Positions 20,090 to 29,574 of a stretch of 64,000 nucleotides of DNA are shown here, one piece after another (the stretch's first letter is position 1; each line of letters begins with the position of its first letter). The notes beneath the pieces were generated by a model, which saw only the letters and a program-made list of their open reading frames with translations, searched no databases and was not told where the DNA came from. The DNA lies in NCBI RefSeq assembly GCF_019343455.1, contig NZ_CP049362.1:2418001-2482000 (forward strand), given 5' to 3'. This DNA is from Alcaligenes ammonioxydans (GTDB taxonomy: Bacteria > Pseudomonadota > Gammaproteobacteria > Burkholderiales > Burkholderiaceae_B). Position numbers and translations under genes: made by a program.

Positions 20090-22782
20090 TACTCGTTTTC
20101 CTCGCCGGAAGAGTCCGCCTGGTCTTGGGCGGCATCAGATTGATTATCCTGCTCAAGACTGTCTGGAGCCTGCGCCTGCTCAGCCTGATCGGCCAGTTCG
20201 GCGTCCACCTCGTCATCGGTCTCCACCACGCGATACACACCAGAGAGTTCGCTGTCGTCATCCACGCTGATCAAGGTGACACCCTGAGTGGCTCGACCCA
20301 TCTCGCGAATTTCCGCCACACGAGTACGGACCAGCACACCCGCATTGGTAATCAGCATGATTTCGTCGGTTTCACGGACCAGCACGGCACCCACAACCTT
20401 GCCGTTACGAGCCGAGGTCTGGATGGCAATCATGCCCTTGGTGCCACGGCCGTGACGGGTGTATTCGCCAATCGGGGTGCGCTTGCCGAAACCGTTCTGG
20501 GTGGCAGTCAGCACGGATTGGGTTTCGTCTTCGGCCACCAGCAAGGCGATCACAGACTGGCCCTCTTCCAGCGTCATGCCGCGCACACCGCGAGCCGCAC
20601 GGCCCATTGGGCGCACATCGCCTTCATCAAAGCGGACCGCCTTGCCTGCATCGGAGAACAACATGACGTCATGAACACCGTCGGTCAGTTGAGCACCGAT
20701 CAGGTAGTCGCCCTCGTCTAGGCCCACAGCAATGATGCCGGCCTTGCGAGGGTTGGAGAAGTCGGACAGCGGGGTCTTCTTGACCGTGCCGCGCGAGGTC
20801 GCCATGAACACGAACTGATCTTCGCTGAATTCCTTGACGGACAGCACCACGTTGATCTTCTCGCCCTCTTCCAGAGGGAACATATTGACGATGGGACGGC
20901 CACGCGAGTTGCGCGAACCTTGAGGCACTTCCCAGACCTTGAGCCAGTACACACGGCCCCGATTGGAAAAGCACAGCAGGTAATCGTGCGTGTTGGCGAT
21001 GAACAGCTTGTCGATCCAGTCGTCCTCTTTCATGGCGGTAGCTTGCTTGCCACGGCCACCACGACGCTGTGCCCGGTATTCGGACAGCGGCTGGCTCTTG
21101 ATATAGCCGGTATGCGAGAGCGTAACCACCATATCCATAGGGGTAATCAAGTCTTCGGTATCCAGCTCGGTGGCGTTGTGTTCGATTTGCGAACGACGAA
21201 CGTCCTTGCCGGTGGCCGAGAACTCGTCACGCACCGCGATCAGCTCGTCGCCAATGATGGCGGACACACGGGTGGGGTTGGACAAAATGTCCAGCAGATC
21301 AGAAATCTTGTCCATGACCTCACGGTATTCCTGAACAATCTTGTCCTGCTCCAGGCCCGTCAAGCGCTGCAAGCGCATGTTCAGGATTTCCTGAGCTTGC
21401 ACGTCACTCAGACGATACAGGCCGTCCGAGCTCATGCCGAACTCGTCGCCCAGATCATCAGGACGATAAGCCTGCCGGCCACCCACAATGGCGCTGGTGT
21501 CGGCTCGCGCCAGCATCTCGCGCACCAGACCGGAATCCCAGGAGCGAGCCATCAGTTCGACGCGCGCGACCGGAGGAGTCGGGGCGGCCTTGATGATTGC
21601 AATGAACTCATCAATATTGGCCAGGGCCACAGCCAGGCCTTCCAGCACATGGCCGCGCTCGCGTGCCTTACGCAACTGAAATACGGTACGACGTGTGACC
21701 ACCTCACGGCGGTGGCTCAGGAAGTAATCCACCAACTGCTTCAGGTTGAGCAAACGGGGCTGGCCATCGACCAGGGCCACCATGTTCATCCCGAAGGTTT
21801 CTTGCAGCTGCGTATTCTTGTAGAGATTGTTCAGCACCACTTCCGGCACTTCGCCACGCTTGAGCTCGATCACCAGGCGCATCCCGTCCTTGTCAGACTC
21901 GTCGCGAATATCGGAGATACCCTCGATGCGCTTTTCATTGACCAGTTCGGCAATGCGTTCCTGCAGCGACTTCTTGTTGACCTGATAAGGAATGGCGTCG
22001 ACCACGATGGCCTGACGGTTGCCCTTTTCCATGTCTTCAAAGTGCGTGCTGGCGCGCATGATGACGCGGCCACGGCCCGTACGGTAGCCTTCGCGCACGC
22101 CGGACATGCCGTAGATGATGGCGCCGGTCGGAAAGTCAGGAGCCGGTATGTATTCAATCAGTTCATCTACTGTGCACTCGGGATGACTCAGGCAGTACAG
22201 ACAGCCGTTGACCACTTCGGCCAGGTTATGCGGCGGAATATTGGTCGCCATGCCCACGGCAATGCCGGAGCTGCCGTTAACCAGCAGATTGGGCAGGCGG
22301 GAAGGCAACAGGGCCGGCTCTTTTTCGCTGCCATCGTAGTTGGGCACGAAATCCACGGTTTCCTGGTCAATATCAGCCAGCAACTCGTGAGCAATCTTGG
22401 CCAGGCGGATTTCGGTGTAACGCATGGCCGCGGCGTTATCGCCGTCGATGGAACCGAAGTTGCCCTGCCCATCGACCAGGGTGTAGCGCATGGAAAAGTC
22501 CTGCGCCAGACGCACGATAGTGGCATAGACGGCAAAGTCACCATGCGGGTGGTACTTACCGATCACGTCACCGACGATACGAGCCGACTTCTTATAGGCA
22601 CGATTCCAGTCGTTATTGAGTTCATGCATGGCGAACAGAACACGTCGATGCACGGGCTTCAAACCATCTCGCACGTCGGGAAGAGCACGGCCCACAATCA
22701 CGCTCATGGCGTAATCGAGGTAGCTGCGGCGCATCTCCTCTTCAAGCGAAACGGGAAGCGTCTCCTTGGCAAAGGAATCCAT
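20089..22782 (-). CDS. gyrA: DNA gyrase subunit A, with Phe83 and Ala87 in the quinolone region
   Basis: GyrA is the DNA-cleaving subunit of gyrase, which introduces negative supercoils. The 897 residues comprise the N-terminal breakage-reunion domain with active-site Tyr122 (AAAMRYTE), the C-terminal beta-pinwheel with GyrA box QRRGGRG, and an acidic Asp/Glu/Gln-rich tail. Numbering matches E. coli through the quinolone-resistance region, where [14 protein letters not shown] gives Phe at 83 and Ala at 87. Susceptible gyrases normally have Ser and Asp there, so this looks like a fluoroquinolone-resistant allele. It heads the long minus-strand array. Confidence 0.98.
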   Translation of the reverse strand: MDSFAKETLPVSLEEEMRRSYLDYAMSVIVGRALPDVRDGLKPVHRRVLFAMHELNNDWNRAYKKSARIVGDVIGKYHPHGDFAVYATIVRLAQDFSMRYTLVDGQGNFGSIDGDNAAAMRYTEIRLAKIAHELLADIDQETVDFVPNYDGSEKEPALLPSRLPNLLVNGSSGIAVGMATNIPPHNLAEVVNGCLYCLSHPECTVDELIEYIPAPDFPTGAIIYGMSGVREGYRTGRGRVIMRASTHFEDMEKGNRQAIVVDAIPYQVNKKSLQERIAELVNEKRIEGISDIRDESDKDGMRLVIELKRGEVPEVVLNNLYKNTQLQETFGMNMVALVDGQPRLLNLKQLVDYFLSHRREVVTRRTVFQLRKARERGHVLEGLAVALANIDEFIAIIKAAPTPPVARVELMARSWDSGLVREMLARADTSAIVGGRQAYRPDDLGDEFGMSSDGLYRLSDVQAQEILNMRLQRLTGLEQDKIVQEYREVMDKISDLLDILSNPTRVSAIIGDELIAVRDEFSATGKDVRRSQIEHNATELDTEDLITPMDMVVTLSHTGYIKSQPLSEYRAQRRGGRGKQATAMKEDDWIDKLFIANTHDYLLCFSNRGRVYWLKVWEVPQGSRNSRGRPIVNMFPLEEGEKINVVLSVKEFSEDQFVFMATSRGTVKKTPLSDFSNPRKAGIIAVGLDEGDYLIGAQLTDGVHDVMLFSDAGKAVRFDEGDVRPMGRAARGVRGMTLEEGQSVIALLVAEDETQSVLTATQNGFGKRTPIGEYTRHGRGTKGMIAIQTSARNGKVVGAVLVRETDEIMLITNAGVLVRTRVAEIREMGRATQGVTLISVDDDSELSGVYRVVETDDEVDAELADQAEQAQAPDSLEQDNQSDAAQDQADSSGEENE

Positions 22783-22842
22783 AGGTCAATTCTTTATAGA
22801 TATGGGTTAAGCAGTAAGCCAGCCGTAAACGGACAAGAGGAA

Positions 22843-22855
22843 ATTCTAGCACTTT
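22843..22855 (-). promoter_or_regulatory. extended -10 promoter for gyrA
   Basis: On the minus strand AAAGTGCTAGAAT contains TG-C-TAGAAT, an extended -10 element, about 60 bases before the gyrA ATG, with no clear -35. The same 13 bases occur upstream of sstT. Confidence 0.5.
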
Positions 22856-22859
22856 CACA

Positions 22860-23120
22860 TAGGGGGACGCAGCGTGGCGCGGCGACAGGCCCGGCGATCA
22901 GCGATTGAAAGCGGTGAATCATCAAAAAACCGTCATTCATGAATCGTATCGGCCACCGATCCGCTCATCCGGCCAGCCCTTATCCTGTTGCCTAAAACCA
23001 ACAATAACAGGAAAGAACAAGCCTAATTCCACGCAAGTTCGCGAATCGTTCCCCGTCCCCCTCACGCATGTGGCCGAAATGTCTTAAGATTCGACCTAAC
23101 ACGCATGAAACCCAGCGCAA
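22860..23120. other. intergenic between divergent gyrA and ompA
   Basis: About 260 bases separate the gyrA promoter from the ompA promoter. I see no coding frame, tRNA or repeat. Confidence 0.4.
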
Positions 23121-23127
23121 GCAAGTC

Positions 23128-23155
23128 TTTGTTCCGTGCAAAGGATTGCTATACT
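23128..23155 (+). promoter_or_regulatory. likely ompA promoter
   Basis: TATACT preceded by TGC gives an extended -10 (TGCTATACT). TTTGTT 16 bases upstream is a weak -35. It lies about 70 bases before the ompA start. Confidence 0.5.
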
Positions 23156-23222
23156 GGTTCCGTTAATCAGCGGCAGGGGTTCGCTGCGGTCACTTAACAG
23201 CATCAGCTCAACGAGGAGAAAT

Positions 23223-23819
23223 ATGAACAAACCCTCCAAAATCGCACTTGTACTCGCCATTGCCGCCGCATCGGCTACCGGTGCAGTTTCCGCACAAGAG
23301 TCCGGCGAAGTTAACAACTGGCGCAACCCGTTTGGCGACGTTTGGAAAAACGGCACCAACGAACTGTGCTGGCGCAACAACTTCTGGACCCCTGCTACGG
23401 GTATTCCAGGTTGTGACGGTGTGCCCGTTGCCCAAGCCCCCGAAGCTCCTGTCGTCGCTCCTACCGTCACTAAAGTGACTCTGAACGCTGACACTTTCTT
23501 CGACTTTGATAAATCCACCATCAAGCCAGAAGGTCGCCAGGTTCTGGATCAAGTGGCTGACACTGTTCAGTCCATCGATCTGGAAACCCTGATTGCTACC
23601 GGTTACACTGACTCGATCGGCACCGAAGCTTACAACCTGAAGTTGTCCGAGCGTCGTGCCAATGCTGTTAAAGCATACCTGGTCAACAAGGGCGTTCCTG
23701 CTGACCGTATCTACACCGAAGGCAAGGGCGAAGCTAACCCCGTGGCGTCCAACAAGACCCGCGAAGGCCGCGCTCAAAACCGTCGCGTAGAAATCGAAAT
23801 CGTGGGCAACCGCAAGTAA
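23223..23819 (+). CDS. ompA: OmpA-family outer-membrane protein, short form
   Basis: This protein anchors the outer membrane to peptidoglycan. The 198 residues comprise a signal peptide cut after VSA (about residue 22), a short Trp/Asn-rich segment (NNWRNPFGDVWKN) in place of the eight-strand barrel, then the OmpA C-terminal domain from about residue 78. That domain carries FFDFDKSTIKPEG, the diaminopimelate-binding TGYTDSIGTEAYNLKLSERRA and the end NRRVEIEIVG. This compact form is known in Bordetella and relatives. The ATG used has GAGGAG seven bases upstream. Codon use is strongly biased, indicating high expression. Confidence 0.95.
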   Translation: MNKPSKIALVLAIAAASATGAVSAQESGEVNNWRNPFGDVWKNGTNELCWRNNFWTPATGIPGCDGVPVAQAPEAPVVAPTVTKVTLNADTFFDFDKSTIKPEGRQVLDQVADTVQSIDLETLIATGYTDSIGTEAYNLKLSERRANAVKAYLVNKGVPADRIYTEGKGEANPVASNKTREGRAQNRRVEIEIVGNRK

Positions 23820-23857
23820 TTCTTGCTGCACCACGTATTTCTGTAGCTAAGGCTACA

Positions 23858-23893
23858 ATTAAGGCTCCGCTTTTGCGGGGCCTTAATTTTTTT
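23858..23893 (+). terminator. terminator after ompA, directly before ubiG
   Basis: A 13-bp stem (ATTAAGGCTCCGC with one mismatch in the opposing arm) and a TTTT loop are followed by seven T. It ends only ten bases before the ubiG ATG. Confidence 0.9.
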
Positions 23894-23902
23894 GGATGAG
23901 CC

Positions 23903-24625
23903 ATGACCGCTTCCACCGTCACTAACGTCAATGTCGATCCGGCAGAGATCGATAAATTCAGTGCACTGGCATCTCGCTGGTGGGACCCTGACAGCGAATT
24001 CAAACCGCTGCACGCCATCAACCCTTTGCGTCTGGACTGGATTCTGTCCTACACCGGCTCCCTGGCTGGCAAACAGGTATTGGATGTCGGTTGTGGAGGC
24101 GGGATTCTGTCCGAAAGCCTGGCCCAGTCGGGCGCCGAAGTCACCGGCATTGATCTGGCTGAGCGTTCCTTGAAAATTGCCCGTCTGCACAGCCTGGAGT
24201 CGGGTGTGCCGGTCAAGTACGAGATGATCAGCGCTGAAGACATGGCCGATCAGCATCCTGGCCGCTTTGACGTTGTCACCTGCATGGAAATGCTGGAACA
24301 TGTCCCAGACCCCGGCTCCATCATTGCGGCCTGCGCCAAGCTGGTCAAACCCGGTGGCTGGGTGTTTTTCTCGACCCTTAACCGCAATCCCAAATCTTTT
24401 CTGTTTGCCATCGTGGGGGCCGAATACCTGCTGCGCCTGATCCCCAAAGGCACGCACAGCTACGAAGGTTTCATCAAGCCCAGCGAACTGATTTCCTCGG
24501 CCCGTCGCAGCGGCCTGGACGCACTGGCCCTGAAAGGCCTGGAATACAACCCGATTACCGAGCACTATCGTCTGTCGGACGACACCTCCGTCAATTACCT
24601 GCTGGCCAGCCGCCGCCAACGCTAA
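23903..24625 (+). CDS. ubiG: ubiquinone O-methyltransferase
   Basis: UbiG carries out both O-methylations in ubiquinone synthesis using S-adenosylmethionine. The 240-residue class I methyltransferase has the N-terminal [23 protein letters not shown], the SAM motif [16 protein letters not shown], and [10 protein letters not shown] terminator lies immediately upstream, so expression may come from read-through of ompA or from a promoter overlapping the terminator. The ribosome site is GGATGAG. It is followed by gph six bases later, a common pairing. Confidence 0.96.
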   Translation: MTASTVTNVNVDPAEIDKFSALASRWWDPDSEFKPLHAINPLRLDWILSYTGSLAGKQVLDVGCGGGILSESLAQSGAEVTGIDLAERSLKIARLHSLESGVPVKYEMISAEDMADQHPGRFDVVTCMEMLEHVPDPGSIIAACAKLVKPGGWVFFSTLNRNPKSFLFAIVGAEYLLRLIPKGTHSYEGFIKPSELISSARRSGLDALALKGLEYNPITEHYRLSDDTSVNYLLASRRQR

Positions 24626-24631
24626 GCCCTT

Positions 24632-25330
24632 ATGAATAAACTGGTTCTATTCGATTTTGACGGCACCCTGGCCGACTCTGCTCCCGATCTGGCGGCTACC
24701 GCCAATCGCATGCGCAAGGAACGAGGCCTGCCTGAACTGCCGTACGATGCCCTGCGACCCTACGCCTCGCACGGCGCCCGTGGTCTGCTCAAGGTAGCAC
24801 TGGATATCAACACCGATCATCCGGACTATGCGCAACTGAGGGCACAGTTTTTGCAGGATTACCACGATCACATGACGGAGCTGACCTATTTGTTCGACGG
24901 TGTGGCTCCCATGCTCAGCCAGCTAGAACAAGCTGGCTATACCTGGGGTATTGTCACCAACAAGCTCGAATACCTGGCTCTGCCCCTGATTCGTCATCTG
25001 GGCTTGGAAGAGACTTGCGCAGTCACAGTAGGTGGCGACACCACGCAACACACCAAGCCGCACCCGGAGCCCTTGCTGCATGCCGCCAGCAAGGCCGGCT
25101 TCGCACCTGCAGACTGTCTGTATGTAGGCGATGATCTACGTGACATTCAGGCAGGCCGGGCTGCCGGCATGGCAACCATGATTGCTGCCTACGGCTATTG
25201 CGCAGGTGACGACAGCATCGGTACCTGGCAGGCGGATCTGACCGTTCATCATGCCAACGATATCTGGGACGGCGTACAACGCTGGGCCACGGGTCAACTT
25301 TCCCACCCCAGCCACTCGGCCACCTGCTAG
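24632..25330 (+). CDS. gph: phosphoglycolate phosphatase (HAD family)
   Basis: The enzyme dephosphorylates 2-phosphoglycolate produced during DNA repair. The 232-residue HAD hydrolase has the nucleophile motif LFDFDGTLADSAPD, motif II GIVTNK, the motif III lysine in TTQHTKPHPEPL, and motif IV YVGDDLRDIQAG. It is tightly linked to ubiG, as in many beta- and gamma-proteobacteria. It ends six bases from a convergent LysR gene. Another HAD phosphatase specificity cannot be excluded. Confidence 0.88.
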   Translation: MNKLVLFDFDGTLADSAPDLAATANRMRKERGLPELPYDALRPYASHGARGLLKVALDINTDHPDYAQLRAQFLQDYHDHMTELTYLFDGVAPMLSQLEQAGYTWGIVTNKLEYLALPLIRHLGLEETCAVTVGGDTTQHTKPHPEPLLHAASKAGFAPADCLYVGDDLRDIQAGRAAGMATMIAAYGYCAGDDSIGTWQADLTVHHANDIWDGVQRWATGQLSHPSHSATC

Positions 25331-25336
25331 GCAAAA

Positions 25337-26203
25337 CTACGGCAGCAGCTCCGACAGGCGCTGCTGCATCCACAGGGCCGCAGGCGGCAAAGATTGCCCT
25401 TGCCGCCACAACATTCGCACTGGCAAGGGGGGCAGCATCATCTCCTGGCAATGCAATTGCGCCAGTTTGTTGCGCAGGTTTTCATACTCGGCAATATTAA
25501 GCGGCAATATCGCCCAGCCCAGACCATCCGCCACCATATCGGCAATCACGTAAAAGCTGTCTGAACGCCAGACGCTGGGACTGACGACCGTCTGCTCCAT
25601 GCCTTCAATGTGAATCAGCAACTGTCTGTGCGCAGTCAGCTCTTTGCGGCTGACCTGGTCCTGACCCGCCAAGAGATGAGTTCGCGACACGCAGATTGCC
25701 TGAGGGACAGCCCCAATATACCGTTGCGCAAAGGATGTCACGTCAGCGCCGCGATCAAATTGAAGCGCTACATCCGAGCGCCCCTCATTCATGTAGTCGA
25801 TCACTTCAGAGGCGGTGCCATTCCAGATCGTCAACTCCAAGCCCGGCCAACGTTCTGCCAGCTCCTTGAGCAATAGGCGCAGGGGCTCCTGGGGCAAGGC
25901 CTCATCCAGGCTGATCTCCAGCCGGGCAGATTGCCCCTGCGACAAATCCAGCGCACGCCGGTTCAGCACGTCGGCCTGACGCAGCAGCGCTTTGGCCTCC
26001 AACAGCATGATTTCACCCGGAACGGTCAGGCTCAAGGTTCTGCGCGAACGGTCAAACAGGGCCAGATTCAGGTCTGCCTCCAGTAAGGCGATAGAGGTGC
26101 TGACCGCTGATTGCACCTTGCCCAGGTCTTTGGCCGCCTGCGTCATGGAGCCCGTCTCTGCTACGGCCACAAAGTGTCGAATACGTTCCAGTGTCCAGTC
26201 CAT
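25337..26203 (-). CDS. LysR-family transcriptional regulator
   Basis: The 288-residue protein has an N-terminal winged helix-turn-helix (about 1-60, ETGSMTQAAKDLGKVQSAVSTSI) and a LysR substrate-binding domain from about residue 88. It is divergent from the MFS exporter gene, with 84 bases between starts that hold a 6-7-6 palindrome. It is therefore the probable regulator of that pump; the inducer is unknown. Confidence 0.9.
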   Translation of the reverse strand: MDWTLERIRHFVAVAETGSMTQAAKDLGKVQSAVSTSIALLEADLNLALFDRSRRTLSLTVPGEIMLLEAKALLRQADVLNRRALDLSQGQSARLEISLDEALPQEPLRLLLKELAERWPGLELTIWNGTASEVIDYMNEGRSDVALQFDRGADVTSFAQRYIGAVPQAICVSRTHLLAGQDQVSRKELTAHRQLLIHIEGMEQTVVSPSVWRSDSFYVIADMVADGLGWAILPLNIAEYENLRNKLAQLHCQEMMLPPLPVRMLWRQGQSLPPAALWMQQRLSELLP

Positions 26204-26224
26204 GTATCTATTCCATCGATGCTA

Positions 26225-26243
26225 ATCAACTTTGTCGGTTGAT
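26225..26243. promoter_or_regulatory. palindrome between LysR and MFS genes, candidate operator
   Basis: ATCAAC and GTTGAT form a perfect dyad around a seven-base spacer, centred between the divergent start codons. The size and placement fit a LysR recognition site. Confidence 0.5.
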
Positions 26244-26287
26244 AATATTGATGGATCATACGGGTTTTGCCACTCCTTTGCGTTGTT

Positions 26288-27823
26288 ATGCTGCACAGTC
26301 CGACTCACCGTCACCTCTCACCCGTTCCCTTGTCCCCCGGCCGTCGCTGGCTGATTCTGGCCATTGTATCGGCGGCACTCTTGTTGATTGTGGTGGACAT
26401 GACGGTGCTCTACACCGCCCTTCCCCGGCTGACCCATGACCTGCAGGCGTCGGCCTCCGACAAGCTCTGGATCATTAACAGTTACGCGCTGGTCGTCTCT
26501 GGCCTGCTGCTTGGCATGGGCACGCTGGGAGATCGTCTCGGCCATAAGCGCCTGTTTCTGTCTGGTCTGGCCATGTTTGGAGTGGCCTCGGTAGCAGCGG
26601 CCTATTCCCCCAACCCGGCCTTTCTGATCGCGGCACGGGCATTTCTGGGCGTGGCTGCCGCCATGATGATGCCCGCCACGTTGTCATTGATTCGCATCAC
26701 TTTTCACGATGAGCGTGAACGCGCAGTGGCCTTTGGTGTGTGGTCCTCCATCGCCTCGGGCGGCGCGGCCTTTGGACCGGTCCTGGGGGGCTTTCTGCTG
26801 GAGCACTTCTGGTGGGGCTCGGTCTTTCTGATCAACGTCCCTATCGTACTGATCGCCCTGCCCATGGGCTGGCTGCTGGTGCCGCGTTCCACGCCGGACA
26901 GTTCCCGACCCTGGGATATCAAAGGTTCCGTGCTGATTATGGTGGGGCTGGTTGCCAGTACCTTGGCGATCAAGGAAATGGGCAAGCTCTATACCGATTG
27001 GGGACTGACAGCGGGAGCCCTGGTGGTCGGCGTCCTCTTTCTGGGCTGGTTTGTCCGGCAGCAAAATCGCAGTCCCTTTCCTTTGCTGGATTTTGCCCTG
27101 TTCAAAAATGCCACGCTCAGTACGGCTGTTCTGTCCGCCCTGAGCGCTTCGGCCGCCCTGATTGGCATGGAGCTCGTTTTTAGCCAACGCCTCCAACTGG
27201 TACTGGGCTTCTCGCCGCTGCAGGCGGGTCTGGCCATTATTCCCTTGCCATTGGCCGCCTTCCTGGCCGGTCCCCTGGCAGGTCGTTTGCTGATGGTTAT
27301 TGGCAGCAAGCGTCTGCTGATCGGCTCCCTAAGCCTGGCAGCGGCAGGCATGGCGGCTTACCTGCTCTGGCACAACAGTGCCCAGTTTTTGCAGGTAATC
27401 AGCCTGGTCATGCTGGGTCTGGGTATAGGCGCGGCCATGACTGCCGCCTCCAGCACCATCATGCAAAGTGTGCCCCCCTCACGTGCCGGGATGGTGGCCT
27501 CTGTCGAAGAAATGTCGTATGAACTGGGCGGCGCCTTGGGCGTGACCCTCATGGGCAGCCTGCTGTCGTTCGTTTATAGCGCCAGCCTGATCTTGCCCGA
27601 GACATTGAGCGCTCATCCCCTGGCCTACGACAGCCTGGATCAGGCCCTGTTGATAACGGAGAACCTGCCACAAGAGCAGGCCTTCGGATTGGCGGAGTTG
27701 GCTCGCGATGCCTTCGACCGAGGCTATGTCGCCGTGCTGGCCAGTTGTACTGTGCTACTGGCAATGGCTGCGCTGGCGGTCTGGTACTTTCAGCGCTCCC
27801 CCGGGCGTTCGCACGCCGATTAG
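26288..27823 (+). CDS. MFS multidrug exporter, 14-helix DHA2 type, SmvA-like
   Basis: This is a proton-driven drug or cationic-biocide exporter of the inner membrane. The 511-residue protein has 14 predicted helices, MFS motif A in GDRLGHKRLFLSG, the early motif VVDMTVLYTALPRLTHDL, and motif C-like AFGPVLGGFLLEHFWWGSVFLINVP in helix 5. This closely fits the SmvA/QacA branch. The start is the ATG before LHSPTHRHLSP; a TTG seven codons earlier is possible, and neither has a strong ribosome site. Its stop overlaps that of convergent fdxA by four bases. Confidence 0.88.
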   Translation: MLHSPTHRHLSPVPLSPGRRWLILAIVSAALLLIVVDMTVLYTALPRLTHDLQASASDKLWIINSYALVVSGLLLGMGTLGDRLGHKRLFLSGLAMFGVASVAAAYSPNPAFLIAARAFLGVAAAMMMPATLSLIRITFHDERERAVAFGVWSSIASGGAAFGPVLGGFLLEHFWWGSVFLINVPIVLIALPMGWLLVPRSTPDSSRPWDIKGSVLIMVGLVASTLAIKEMGKLYTDWGLTAGALVVGVLFLGWFVRQQNRSPFPLLDFALFKNATLSTAVLSALSASAALIGMELVFSQRLQLVLGFSPLQAGLAIIPLPLAAFLAGPLAGRLLMVIGSKRLLIGSLSLAAAGMAAYLLWHNSAQFLQVISLVMLGLGIGAAMTAASSTIMQSVPPSRAGMVASVEEMSYELGGALGVTLMGSLLSFVYSASLILPETLSAHPLAYDSLDQALLITENLPQEQAFGLAELARDAFDRGYVAVLASCTVLLAMAALAVWYFQRSPGRSHAD

Positions 27824-28152
27824 TCTTTTTTCAATAGCGCCAACTTGTCGGGCTGGCTTGCCCAATACTCATGGTCTGGCAACGGCGCTTTTTGTTCAGT
27901 GATGCGCCTCCAGGCTGGATGTGCGCTCAAGCTGCGGTTCAGTTCCACATACACCTGCTGCTCGGGCGTGACATCCTGATCACTGACAATCGCCCCCACT
28001 GGGCACTCTGCCACACAGATGGAGCAATCAATGCACTCATCAGGGTGAATAACAAGAAAATTGGGGCCTTCAAAAAAACAGTCCATGGGGCACACCGTCA
28101 CACAATCGGTGTACTTGCACTGAATACAGGCTTGCGTTACTACGTAGGTCAT
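27820..28152 (-). CDS. fdxA: ferredoxin FdxA (7Fe-8S type)
   Basis: This is a small soluble electron carrier. The 110-residue protein begins MTYVVTQACIQCKYTDCVTVCP (3Fe-4S half, with the Asp-containing DCFFEGPN), followed by the 4Fe-4S motif CIDCSICVAECP. A roughly 50-residue DUF3470-type C-terminal tail is typical of FdxA. All expected cysteines are present. It is transcribed alone and is convergent with the MFS gene. Confidence 0.96.
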   Translation of the reverse strand: MTYVVTQACIQCKYTDCVTVCPMDCFFEGPNFLVIHPDECIDCSICVAECPVGAIVSDQDVTPEQQVYVELNRSLSAHPAWRRITEQKAPLPDHEYWASQPDKLALLKKD

Positions 28153-28261
28153 TCAACAACAGCTTTAACAAATCAAGACGGGGCATAGCATAACAGCTGA
28201 ACATGACTCGTTTTCATGTCCTACATGCCCTACCCCTTTTTTCTAGTGCCGCCTACTCAGC

Positions 28262-28283
28262 TGGACACAGAAGTCTGTGTCCA
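28262..28283. repeat. perfect hairpin without a T tract
   Basis: TGGACACAG and CTGTGTCCA form a 9-bp stem with a four-base loop just after the choloylglycine-hydrolase-like gene stop. No T run follows on either strand. Confidence 0.5.
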
Positions 28284-28289
28284 ACCGTC

Positions 28290-29363
28290 TTAAATAGCAG
28301 GTGCTTTCACGGACAGAAAACGGAAAGGCTGGGAAGGCTTGAAATGCTCCAGCACTTCACCCATGTAAACCGTGCTTTGCTCAGGCCCCAGATCCAGCTT
28401 CATCACCTTGCCAGTTTCGGCGGAGAAATCCACCTTCTTCATATCCAGCCAGAAAGCGCCAGGCGACAGAACCGAGTCAAAATAATACAAGCTGCGTTGG
28501 TGGTCGAACACCGTGCGCCAGCGGGTCGATGAGTTATTCGGCTGATCGGGAACCGTCATACCGTAAGGCGTCGAGGCATTGCGAATCACGCTCAAGACAC
28601 TGGCAACCGCTTTGTCATCGCTCAGATTGCGCGGCACTGCATTGATGTAAAACGACGCGCGTGCAAAGCGATCGGCCGCCCGACTCGTTCCGGGCAACAA
28701 ATTAAGCCCTCCCACGTCCTGCCAGTAATCCCGGATCGCCAATTGCTTGTCAAAGGTGGGCGAGTTGGTCATGACCTGATATTGGCGACTGTGATGAATG
28801 CGCTGCTTGCCATCGATATATTCGATAATTGCGCTGTCACCAGAGGCATCCGACATCGACAGATGCAAGGTCGCCAGACGATCCTCGTCGGGCAGGGAGT
28901 CGGTCAGCACAACAAAGGGGGTTTTCTCCAGCGCAGCGACTGCCTCTGCCACCGTTGCGAAATTATCCAGCACATACTGCCCCCACAAAGACAAGCTCAA
29001 GGTCTTGTCGCCCTTTGCCGGGGTGGGAAACTGCGACTCCGGCAACCACAAGAGATTGACGTTCAGGCCCTTTTCATTGGCGCCGTCGGTCGATGCAATA
29101 TCGTAGCCAGAGGCAATCACACTGCCATACTTTGATGTCCATTCAATGGAAGCCGGCCCAGCCTCTCCAGTACGCTTGGCACCACGCGGAAAGATCCAGA
29201 GGTTGGTCCCGACGTCCCTTTTCCAGTCCATGGAACGGCCCGTAATCACCTGCCCGTTGTCACCCAGAAAAACAGCGCGAGTACAGGCCTGGGAAACTGC
29301 CGGCGCCAAAGCCAGACCAAGCGCACACGCCACCAAGGTACGACGACATTTGTTTAACAACAT
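28290..29363 (-). CDS. exported choloylglycine hydrolase / penicillin V acylase family enzyme
   Basis: This is an N-terminal-nucleophile amidohydrolase. The 357-residue protein begins with a signal peptide (VACALGLALAPAVSQA) directly followed by CTRAVFLGDNGQVITGRSMDW. Removal of the signal therefore exposes the catalytic Cys as the new N-terminus, with the family Arg close behind it and the typical GRSMDW segment. Later parts include NEKGLNVNLL and ASGDSAIIEYIDG. Substrates in the family include bile-salt amides, penicillin V and acyl-homoserine lactones; which applies here is not decidable by eye. The start chosen has GGAG eight bases upstream. Confidence 0.9.
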   Translation of the reverse strand: MLLNKCRRTLVACALGLALAPAVSQACTRAVFLGDNGQVITGRSMDWKRDVGTNLWIFPRGAKRTGEAGPASIEWTSKYGSVIASGYDIASTDGANEKGLNVNLLWLPESQFPTPAKGDKTLSLSLWGQYVLDNFATVAEAVAALEKTPFVVLTDSLPDEDRLATLHLSMSDASGDSAIIEYIDGKQRIHHSRQYQVMTNSPTFDKQLAIRDYWQDVGGLNLLPGTSRAADRFARASFYINAVPRNLSDDKAVASVLSVIRNASTPYGMTVPDQPNNSSTRWRTVFDHQRSLYYFDSVLSPGAFWLDMKKVDFSAETGKVMKLDLGPEQSTVYMGEVLEHFKPSQPFRFLSVKAPAI

Positions 29364-29574
29364 CTTTTTCTCCAGAGACGGCGAGCCGCCCAATCAATGA
29401 AACAAAGAACCGACTGCTTCCACAGTCGACACATTGGACATGGACGTAACAAAAACAGGATTAAGGCGCCACGTCAAGCAACATGGGTGCTTGTGGTACG
29501 GGTCCGACAAAAACAGGGCCGCAAACGGAGCCACGCAGGCTGACAGCGTCAACACGGTCATAAAGAGCCCCCCC
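29364..29574. other. intergenic, no gene accepted
   Basis: About 210 bases lie between the amidase start and the next terminator. A 60-codon frame on the minus strand has no good ribosome site and was not accepted. The promoter of the amidase gene should lie here. Confidence 0.4.

Noticed and set aside
20920-22908. A 662-codon open frame on the plus strand opposite gyrA
   Set aside because: Antisense to a certain gyrA; the translation resembles no protein and has no ribosome site.
28262-28283. Hairpin after the choloylglycine-hydrolase-like gene as a terminator
   Set aside because: Stem is good but no T run follows on the minus strand; listed as a repeat only.
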